Source of the DNA: an uncultured Collinsella sp.
Lineage (GTDB): Bacteria; Actinomycetota; Coriobacteriia; Coriobacteriales; Coriobacteriaceae
DNA: 10,921 bases
Reading direction: 5' to 3'
Assembly: GCA_934658705.1 (NCBI GenBank)
Contig: CAKUHP010000040.1
Location: 1 to 10,921, forward strand
Part shown: positions 6,332-10,921 of the stretch, in pieces
Layout: each line of letters begins with the position of its first letter
Position numbering within the stretch: position 1 is the first letter of the stretch
The notes under the pieces: generated by a model
Databases searched by the model: none
What the model was told of the DNA's origin: nothing
What the model saw: only the letters and a program-made list of their open reading frames with translations
Translations under genes and position numbers: made by a program

Positions 6332-6766
6332 ATGAATACCAAACAGCAGCTCGTCAATGCCCTTGTTGGCCTGGGCGCTACCATTACCGAAGCCATGGAT
6401 GTCATTGAGGGCTTTGTTCCCTGCGGACATTCCGCCCTCACGGTATCGAACGCCCTTGTTGCGCTGGGCACCGACGATGATGCAGCTCTCGCCCAGCAGC
6501 TTGAGACCGTCGAGGGCTTTATCGACCACGTGAGTGAGAACCGCGGCGTGACCGCCCACCACGGCATCGCGGTCGAGCTTACGGGCCCCAAGGCCGATCT
6601 GTTCGCAGCGATTCGCGAAGTCGGGGCCCTTATGCAGACCGCCGGTGTCAAGAACACCCAGGTCAACGAGTGGGTCTACCGCAGCCTGGCCGCATTAAAC
6701 AATTCCAACGAAAAGGCTGCCGAGAAGCTCGCCGAAGCCCCCGCCATCAGGGCTGCGCTTTCGTAA
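6332..6766 (+). CDS. Uncharacterised 144-residue helical protein
   Basis: I do not recognise a family. The ATG at 6332 is preceded by AAAGGA five bases upstream; a longer frame open from 6011 would run back over ssrA, so it is rejected. Predicted content is alpha-helical and acidic, soluble, without signal peptide or membrane segment. The N-terminal half holds an internal repeat: NALVGLG...IEGFV (9-29) and NALVALG...VEGFI (40-64). The second half includes AELTGPKAD-like and NEWVYRSLAALNNSNEKAAEKL segments. One Cys (31) lies next to His33. Codon use matches neighbouring genes, so it looks native and real. It is the only plus-strand gene of the window, divergent from ssrA and convergent with the toxin gene. 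Confidence 0.85.
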   Translation: MNTKQQLVNALVGLGATITEAMDVIEGFVPCGHSALTVSNALVALGTDDDAALAQQLETVEGFIDHVSENRGVTAHHGIAVELTGPKADLFAAIREVGALMQTAGVKNTQVNEWVYRSLAALNNSNEKAAEKLAEAPAIRAALS

Positions 6767-6772
6767 ATAGCA

Positions 6773-6826
6773 GACGCGGGCCCCTTGGCGCATCGTCGCC
6801 CAAGAGGCCCGCAAACAGCCCGCGTC
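6773..6826. terminator. Stem-loops between convergent genes
   Basis: CGGGCC...GGCCCG (6777-6782/6806-6811) with an inner CTTGGCG/CGCCCAAG stem starts 11 bp past the plus-strand stop. An alternative pairing, GACGCGGG (6773-6780) with CCCGCGTC (6819-6826), shares bases with it, so two mutually exclusive folds exist. Neither strand has a T-run. By position it may serve both converging genes. The outer arm overlaps the last bases of the toxin gene. Confidence 0.5.
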
Positions 6827-7340
6827 AACGGATAGCCGCGCCGCCGCGTTCGGCCAAGGCGAGAATCGGCATCATCTGGCGCGGGGTCTTTGCTGCAATA
6901 TCGGCATGTTCAAGCAGCTTGCGATCGTTGGTCACCAAGTAATCGACCTGCGCGCGTTTGCACGCAGCAAGCACCAGGTTGTCCTCGTAATCGCGATGGA
7001 GCGCCAAGTATTTGTCGGCCAGCCAAAGGTCCGACGCATCTGCGCCCACGGCCGTGGCGTTTTCGGTCATGTTCCGAACAAACGCCAATGCCGCATCGCC
7101 AATCGCGCGGGCAGAAGCCTCGTCGAGCGCTCCCCCGTTGGCAAGAACACTGCGCTTTAATTCGTGTTGGACAACGTACAGCACGTCCTTGGCGATATGC
7201 ACCGGGAAGAACAGCAGCGCCCCCGTCTCCGTCGCCTGCCCGATAAACGCGCGTGCGGCAAGCGACTCGGCATGGTCGGCGCAAAACGAATCGACCCATA
7301 CGTTGGCGTCCACCATGATCTTGAGAGATGTCCCGTTCAC
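6825..7340 (-). CDS. PIN-domain toxin (putative RNase) of a type II toxin-antitoxin pair
   Basis: PIN-domain toxins are Mg-dependent endoribonucleases that cut tRNA, rRNA or mRNA to stop growth. The 171-residue product has the acidic residues expected of the active site: Asp11 in MVDANVWVD, the HRDYEDNLVLAA segment with Glu119/Asp120, and Asp139 in YLVTNDRKLL. Asp52 may fill the second acidic place. The start is GTG (7338-7340), whose bases overlap the antitoxin stop as GTGA; AGGGG lies about 8 nt upstream inside the antitoxin gene. An internal ATG at residue 9 would leave only one residue before the motif and is less likely. The overlap implies coupled translation. The target RNA cannot be told from sequence. 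Confidence 0.88.
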   Translation of the reverse strand: MNGTSLKIMVDANVWVDSFCADHAESLAARAFIGQATETGALLFFPVHIAKDVLYVVQHELKRSVLANGGALDEASARAIGDAALAFVRNMTENATAVGADASDLWLADKYLALHRDYEDNLVLAACKRAQVDYLVTNDRKLLEHADIAAKTPRQMMPILALAERGGAAIR

Positions 7341-7690
7341 AGGATCATCCCCTTTTTACGATAGTGCTCGTCCATGGCCTCCGCATAGACCGTTTCCCAA
7401 TCGCGGTCGTCGGACCCAGACAACGTAACGATACCCAAGTCCGCATAGAGCTGGTCCGCGGCCGCCCACGACGCGGCAAACGGGTACCCGGGTGCGATGG
7501 CCTGTTGCCGGTCGTCGACGGCCGCGAGCACTTCCTCGCACTGGCCGCCGCCCTGCGCGACCTTAGCCACAACCTTTTTGATGAGCTCGGACAGCGACCC
7601 GCCCGAAAGCCGCAGCGCCTCCTCGGCACGGTTCTTGACCTGGCGATCCACACGAACATTCACCTGTGCCATGCTGCTAACAGCACCCAT
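7337..7690 (-). CDS. RelB/DinJ-like antitoxin
   Basis: The 117-residue protein begins MGAVSSMAQVNVRVD; AQVNVRVDRQVKNRAEEAL...LSELIKKVV fits the ribbon-helix-helix fold of RelB/DinJ antitoxins, a beta strand followed by two helices that bind DNA as a dimer. The C-terminal part (about 60-117), with WAAADQLYADLG and DDRDWETVYAEAMDEHYRKKG, would be the toxin-binding tail and is longer than in many RelB proteins. I chose the ATG at 7690 because GGAGGTGA lies 7 nt upstream; the ATG at 7672 starts right at the conserved domain and is the alternative. It is first in a two-gene operon and presumably represses its own promoter through the GCTAGC sites. Confidence 0.87.
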   Translation of the reverse strand: MGAVSSMAQVNVRVDRQVKNRAEEALRLSGGSLSELIKKVVAKVAQGGGQCEEVLAAVDDRQQAIAPGYPFAASWAAADQLYADLGIVTLSGSDDRDWETVYAEAMDEHYRKKGMIL

Positions 7691-7712
7691 CTCAACCTCA
7701 CCTCCGACAAAT

Positions 7713-7759
7713 GCTAGCCGTGCTAGCACTAGCTTATATCCTTGCTAGCCTATCGTCAA
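7713..7759 (-). promoter_or_regulatory. Toxin-antitoxin promoter with clustered GCTAGC operator sites
   Basis: On the minus strand TTGACG (7754-7759) is followed at 17 bp by TAAGCT (7731-7736), or at 15 bp by TATAAG (7733-7738). Palindromic GCTAGC occurs at 7713-7718, 7722-7727 (inside the 10-bp palindrome GTGCTAGCAC) and 7744-7749, with a degenerate ACTAGC at 7728-7733. The sites flank and overlap the -10 and spacer, as expected for autorepression by a ribbon-helix-helix antitoxin. Binding is inferred. Confidence 0.7.
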
Positions 7760-7811
7760 ACAAAAGAAGGCCTGTACCCTGGCGGCTGTGGTTGCCGCCA
7801 GGGTACAGGCC
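7758..7811 (-). terminator. Terminator of the metal-ATPase operon with perfect 18-bp stem
   Basis: The bases 7769-7786 and 7794-7811 are perfectly complementary over 18 bp with a 7-nt loop. On the minus strand the stem is followed by TTCTTTTGTTT. It starts 20 bp after the ATPase stop. The end of the T-rich tail shares bases with the -35 element of the toxin-antitoxin promoter. Confidence 0.92.
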
Positions 7812-7831
7812 ATAGGCTCAATCGAAAAACG

Positions 7832-9907
7832 CTACCGCAGATACGCTTTCGCGTTGCCCAGGCTGTACGCAATCGTTGAGCCGTTGTGCAGGAGCGACGA
7901 CGTCTGCGGGGTAATCGCGCCGGTAATGCCGAGCGCCAGCAGCGCCGAGTTGGTGAGCATCACCTTGGAATACGAACTCGTCAGACGGTCGATGAGTCCC
8001 TGGCTCATGCGACGCAAGCGCACGATCGCCGCGAGGTCCGTATCGGCCAGGATGATGTCGGCGACCTCTTTGGCGATGTCGCTTCCGCCGCCCATGGCCA
8101 GGCCTACGTCGGCCAGACCCAGCGCCGGCGAGTCGTTGACGCCGTCGCCCACCATGGCAACGTGGCGCCCCTCGCGCTTGATCCGCTCCACATAGGCGTA
8201 CTTGTCCTCGGGCAGCATCTCGGCCTTAAACTCGTCGACGCCCGCCTCGCGCGCAATGCGCTCGGCCGTTCGCTCAGAGTCACCTGTGAGCATAACGACG
8301 TGCTTGACGCCCAGCGCGTGCAGGTCGGCAATGGCCTCGCGCACCCCGGGCTTGAGCGGGTCCTCGATGCCGAGCACGCCCACGACCGTGCCATCGACCG
8401 CCAGGTACAGCGGCGACAGACCCTGCATCTTGGACTCGATTTGCTCCTGAGTTTCCGCCTCAAGCTGGGCATGCTCGTCCTCAAATACAAAGTGCGCGGA
8501 ACCGATGATGGCGCGACGATCCTCAATCGAAGAGGCGATGCCGTGCGCCACGATGTATTCAACGGCGGCATGGCGCTCACGATGCTCGAGTCCGCGCTCG
8601 CCCGCGGCGTTGACGACGGCGCGTGCCACCGGATGCGGGAAATGCTCCTCCAGACAGGCAGAAAGGCGCAGGACCTCGTCCTCGCTCCAGCCGTCGGTCG
8701 TCAGCACGCAGGCCAGGCGCGGCTGGGCCTCGGTCAGCGTGCCGGTCTTGTCAAAGACGATGGTGTCGGCCTTGGCAAACGACTCAAAGTACTTGGCGCC
8801 CTTGACCATGACGCCCATCTTGGCGGCATCGCTCATGGCGGTCATGACGGCGACCGAACCCGTGAGCTTGAGCGCGCACGAATAGTCGACCATCAGCGCA
8901 GCGGAGGTCTTGATGAGGCTGCGCGTGGTGAGCGCGACCAGGCCCGCGAGCAGGAAGTTCCACGGGACGATCTTGTTGGCGAGGTCCTCCATGTGCGACT
9001 GGCCCTCGGATTTGAGCGAGTCGGCCGTCTGCACGAGCGAGACGATCGAGCGCAGTTTGGTTTGGGCCGTGTTGGCGCGCACGCGCACCAGGATGCTGCC
9101 GTCCTCGACGACGGTGCCGGCAAACACGTCGTCGCCCGCGCTGCGCTCGACGGCAAGCGACTCGCCGGTCAGGGTCGCCTGGTTGACCATAGCGCTCCCC
9201 TGCTCGACCACGCCGTCAATGCAGATGGACATACCGGTGCGCACGGCGACCAGATCGCCGGGCTCAAGCTCGGTGGCAGCAACGCTTACCTCGGTGTCGC
9301 CGACCACCTTTTGCGCCTTGTCGGGTACATCGAGCAGCGAGTTGATGAGCTCATTTTCGCTCATGGCGCGCGTGTAGTCCTCGAGCAGCTCGCCCACGTT
9401 GAGCAGGAACATTGTCTGGCCCGCGGTGTCGACGTCGCGCTTGACGAACGAGATGCCGATGGCCGACGCGTCGAGCACGGGGACGGTCAGACGCGGCTGC
9501 GCGAGCTCGTGGAGAGCGGCGCGCAAAAAGGCCATGTAGCCGGCAACGACAAAGACGGCACGCAGCGGCGTGGGCAAAAACCAACGGCGCGCGTAGTGGG
9601 CGCCGACAAGCGTCGCCAGATCCATGACAAGCTTGTGCTTGCGCGGCTCGAGCTGCATCACGTAGCCCGACTTGGCGTCGGCGATGGCCTGGGCATCGAG
9701 CGCGCCGACAGCGGCCAGCACGGCGTCGCGACGCGGCTCGTCGTATTCGAGCGCCATCTGGCCGATGCGGCCGTAGACGCGCACCTTGTGCACGCCGTCG
9801 ATTTCGCCGCTGAGCTTTAGAAGCGCATCGAGATCGCTCTCTGGCACAGGACCCGCCAACTGGAGGCGGGTCCTGCCGGGGATCTCGCTGATAATCGAGA
9901 ATCTCAT
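7832..9907 (-). CDS. P1B-type heavy-metal translocating ATPase (metal unknown)
   Basis: This is an inner-membrane ion pump that couples ATP hydrolysis to metal transport, usually export. The 691-residue protein has TLTGES (245-250, actuator domain), DKTGTLT with phosphorylated Asp386, the P1B-specific nucleotide-binding EHFPHP (421-426), TGDSE (541-545) and GDGVNDSPAL (587-596). The N-terminal 60 residues resemble a degenerate HMA-like domain without a CxxC metal site. The membrane helix before the P domain carries DYSCALKL (341-348) instead of the common CPC, SPC or TPC motif, so Cu or Zn/Cd specificity cannot be assumed. The start at 9907 has only a weak AGG signal, and 18 bp separate it from the upstream small gene, so coupled translation is likely. 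A strong terminator follows. Best guess: metal efflux of the HMA_2-containing, poorly characterised group. Confidence 0.93.
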   Translation of the reverse strand: MRFSIISEIPGRTRLQLAGPVPESDLDALLKLSGEIDGVHKVRVYGRIGQMALEYDEPRRDAVLAAVGALDAQAIADAKSGYVMQLEPRKHKLVMDLATLVGAHYARRWFLPTPLRAVFVVAGYMAFLRAALHELAQPRLTVPVLDASAIGISFVKRDVDTAGQTMFLLNVGELLEDYTRAMSENELINSLLDVPDKAQKVVGDTEVSVAATELEPGDLVAVRTGMSICIDGVVEQGSAMVNQATLTGESLAVERSAGDDVFAGTVVEDGSILVRVRANTAQTKLRSIVSLVQTADSLKSEGQSHMEDLANKIVPWNFLLAGLVALTTRSLIKTSAALMVDYSCALKLTGSVAVMTAMSDAAKMGVMVKGAKYFESFAKADTIVFDKTGTLTEAQPRLACVLTTDGWSEDEVLRLSACLEEHFPHPVARAVVNAAGERGLEHRERHAAVEYIVAHGIASSIEDRRAIIGSAHFVFEDEHAQLEAETQEQIESKMQGLSPLYLAVDGTVVGVLGIEDPLKPGVREAIADLHALGVKHVVMLTGDSERTAERIAREAGVDEFKAEMLPEDKYAYVERIKREGRHVAMVGDGVNDSPALGLADVGLAMGGGSDIAKEVADIILADTDLAAIVRLRRMSQGLIDRLTSSYSKVMLTNSALLALGITGAITPQTSSLLHNGSTIAYSLGNAKAYLR

Positions 9908-9925
9908 AGTTTGTGCCTGGGAGCG

Positions 9926-10171
9926 CTACTCGGCCGCGTTGTCCGCGTCAGCCTCGCTCTGGGTGATGTAGGCAGCCTCGGCAACCATGTCGTCGACATT
10001 GGCCTTGGCCTGCTCGACCATGTCCTGGTAGCCATTCTTGATGCGCATGCCGCACGCGATGCCCTGCACGCAGGCGTTCTTTACCGGAGCGCTGGTGAGC
10101 AGCTTGATGCCGGCCGTGCCAAGCAGAAAACCGCCACCGACAAGCAGGGTGTTGAACGTGGACTTCTTCAT
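9926..10171 (-). CDS. Small membrane-associated partner of the metal ATPase (PacL-like or DUF6110-like)
   Basis: The 81-residue protein has a basic start (MKKS), a glycine-rich hydrophobic stretch (about 8-25, TLLVGGGFLLGTAGIKLL) suited to one membrane helix, then an amphipathic helix with KNGYQDMVEQAKANVDDMVAEA and an acidic tail ending EADADNAAE. This layout, and its place directly upstream of a P1B ATPase, resemble mycobacterial PacL (DUF1490) proteins, described as scaffolds for CtpC-type pumps, and the DUF6110 family as I remember it. Two cysteines (ACVQGIACG) are unusual and could bind metal. The ATG at 10171 has AGGGAGAG upstream. Similarity is judged by eye from layout, not by alignment, so function is inferred. 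Confidence 0.75.
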   Translation of the reverse strand: MKKSTFNTLLVGGGFLLGTAGIKLLTSAPVKNACVQGIACGMRIKNGYQDMVEQAKANVDDMVAEAAYITQSEADADNAAE

Positions 10172-10205
10172 GATGTCTCTCCCTTTTCCGCAACAACTGC
10201 GGCAC

Positions 10206-10219
10206 GGTGCCTTAGCACC
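10206..10219 (-). promoter_or_regulatory. Small hairpin in the leader of the metal operon
   Basis: GGTGC and GCACC pair with a 4-nt loop, in the leader between the promoter and the small gene. It is too short to call as a riboswitch, and I see no known metal riboswitch. Confidence 0.25.
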
Positions 10220-10257
10220 CGAGTTGATAAGTTTGCTCGAGCACACTTTTGGAAAAG

Positions 10258-10286
10258 AGTTTAGTTTATCTAACAAATCAGGTCAA
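10258..10286 (-). promoter_or_regulatory. Promoter of the metal-ATPase operon with a dyad over the -10
   Basis: On the minus strand TTGACC (10281-10286), a 17-bp spacer and TAAACT (10258-10263) form a good sigma-70-type promoter. An imperfect dyad, GTTAG...CTAAAC (10259-10274), overlaps the -10, a usual place for repressor binding. It loosely resembles DtxR/MntR-type TTAG/CTAA operators, but no regulator gene is nearby, so this is inference. Confidence 0.6.
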
Positions 10287-10287
10287 C

Positions 10288-10400
10288 AACGGTTAACTTT
10301 TTGGAAACTATAGGGCTCCAAGCATCCAGTTTTCGGCGATCCGTTCGCCACGACACATATCTGTGACGCCAAAGAAGAGGCCTTCCCTCTCCGGCGGATT
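10288..10400. other. Gene-free spacer upstream of the palindromic element
   Basis: No gene or ribosome-binding site is seen. GGCGA...TCGCC (10335-10349) forms a small hairpin. The stretch CCAAGCATCCAGTTTTCGG around 10318-10336 loosely resembles the inner arm of the neighbouring palindrome (CGAAGCATCCGC...TTTTCGC), so it may be a decayed copy. Confidence 0.35.
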
Positions 10401-10582
10401 GAAGGTGAATGGTTTTCCCGAGAAGTGAACGAGCAAAATCGGACCCCCGAAGCATCCGCACTTTTTCGCAACAAAACCGCAGGAAAGACTCGGCAAAACC
10501 GCAGGAAACCGACTCCAGAAAGCGTCGATGCTTCGGGGGTCCAAATAAGGTCATTCACTTCTCGGGAAAACCATTCACCTTC
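10401..10582. repeat. Palindromic element with 56-bp arms
   Basis: Left arm 10401-10456 and right arm 10527-10582 have equal length. Their outer 32 bases match in 31 positions, a central 8-base block does not match, and their inner 16 bases (GGACCCCCGAAGCATC) match perfectly. The 70-bp middle holds a 22-bp unit twice, each starting CAAAACCGCAGGAAA (10472 and 10494). Small frames exist across it on the minus strand, but they are by-products of the repeat and have no support as genes. It looks like a MITE or BIME-type element. Confidence 0.85.
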
Positions 10583-10603
10583 GATTTCCACCACCCCTCA
10601 CAA

Positions 10604-10632
10604 TGTGACAAAGGGACAGCCCCTTTGTCACA
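10604..10632. repeat. Perfect 12-bp palindrome TGTGACAAAGGG / CCCTTTGTCACA
   Basis: The two 12-base arms are exact complements around a 5-nt loop (ACAGC). From memory, very similar GTGACAAAGGGACAG palindromes are scattered through coriobacterial and clostridial genomes and sit beside REP-associated transposase genes; no transposase is present here. Confidence 0.75.
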
Positions 10633-10637
10633 TCCAC

Positions 10638-10662
10638 AAAAATGAGCGTGCCGTCGGCACGC
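10638..10662 (-). terminator. Rho-independent terminator, probably for gatB
   Basis: On the minus strand GCGTGCC pairs with GGCACGC with a 3-nt loop and is followed by TCATTTTTG with five T. It is about 190 bp past the gatB stop and is the first good terminator on that strand. The palindromic element 10715-10850 lies between, perhaps inserted later. Confidence 0.7.
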
Positions 10663-10714
10663 CCATTCACTCTATTCAATTCAGCCCGCCTGACCTGAAC
10701 GGCCGAGTCGTCAC

Positions 10715-10850
10715 GGAACCGAGGGGCCGGGCGCAGGGCCTTGCCTCTCAATGAGTTCCGCACGAACAGGAGGCGCCAGTGGCGCCTCCGTCGTGAGTCA
10801 GGACTGTCCGAAATTGAGAGGCAAGGCCCTGCGCCCGGCCCCTCGGTTCC
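10715..10850. repeat. Element with perfect 38-bp inverted terminal repeats
   Basis: Bases 10715-10752 and 10813-10850 are exact reverse complements over all 38 positions. The 60-bp middle contains another perfect hairpin, GGAGGCGCC-AGT-GGCGCCTCC (10769-10789). There is no reading frame of note. The element begins 3 bp after the gatB stop codon. No clear target-site duplication is visible. Confidence 0.9.
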
Positions 10851-10853
10851 CGC

Positions 10854-10921
10854 TTACGAGAGCGACGTTCTCAGCAACTCGTTGAAGAGCTTCGGGTTGC
10901 CCTTGCCGCGGCTCGCCTTCA
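10854..10921 (-). CDS. gatB: Aspartyl/glutamyl-tRNA amidotransferase subunit B, C-terminal end
   Basis: Only the last 21 codons and the TAA are in the window. They read KASRGKGNPKLFNELLRTSL plus Ser. This matches the end of the GatB tail domain, whose typical form is MKAT-x-GKANP-x-L-x-N-x-LL. GatB with GatA and GatC converts misacylated Glu-tRNA(Gln) or Asp-tRNA(Asn) to the amide forms. The bases before the first full codon (TG) would complete a Met or similar codon, as expected. The short length limits certainty. Confidence 0.75.
   Translation of the reverse strand, partial: KASRGKGNPKLFNELLRTSLS

Noticed and set aside
7886..9820. A 644-codon open frame on the plus strand over the ATPase
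   Set aside because: It is antisense to an intact P1B ATPase; the His/Asp/Arg-rich composition is typical of a mirror frame in high-GC DNA.
10283..10594. Small protein frames across the 10401-10582 palindrome
   Set aside because: They have no ribosome-binding site, repeat similar peptides because of the palindrome, and match no family I know.

Overview
The window looks like chromosomal DNA of a high-GC gut actinobacterium of the class Coriobacteriia, most likely Collinsella or a close relative. This rests on the rplM-rpsI-glmM order seen in actinobacteria, high GC at third codon positions, protein sequences typical of that group, and many GGGAC/GTCCC-type intergenic palindromes. The genus is inferred, not proven. 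All genes but one are on the minus strand, so the layout below runs from high to low coordinates within each block.

Positions 1-3900 hold a housekeeping block: rplM and rpsI (ribosomal proteins L13 and S9) from a strong promoter, a stem-loop terminator, glmM (phosphoglucosamine mutase), a glucose-type PTS EIIA protein, and nagB (glucosamine-6-phosphate deaminase, cut by the left edge). GlmM and NagB act on the same metabolite, glucosamine-6-phosphate, in opposite directions: cell-wall synthesis and catabolism. A PTS phosphocarrier lies between them.

Positions 3900-6100 hold a patatin-like lipid hydrolase, then about 800 bp without genes, and then ssrA (tmRNA). The gene-free stretch contains a 62-bp tandem array of covarying hairpins, a long palindromic element, and three short pieces of the ssrA 3' end. 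The tmRNA is complete, with a readable tag (DNNSSFEPMALAA), an encoded CCA end and a clear terminator.

Positions 6100-7760 hold the only plus-strand gene, an unrecognised 144-residue protein divergent from ssrA. It converges on a toxin-antitoxin pair made of a RelB/DinJ-like antitoxin and a PIN-domain toxin. The pair overlaps by GTGA and is preceded by clustered GCTAGC operator-like sites.

Positions 7760-10290 hold a two-gene metal transport operon: a small 81-residue helical protein resembling PacL/DUF1490-type or DUF6110-type partners, then a P1B-type ATPase without a CPC motif. Its promoter has a dyad over the -10, and it ends in a perfect 18-bp terminator stem.

Positions 10290-10921 are mostly palindromic repeats (a 56-bp-arm element, a 12-bp perfect palindrome, and an element with perfect 38-bp arms), ending at the last 21 codons of gatB. 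The protein-coding genes are mostly ordinary. The unusual content is the density and variety of intergenic inverted repeats.
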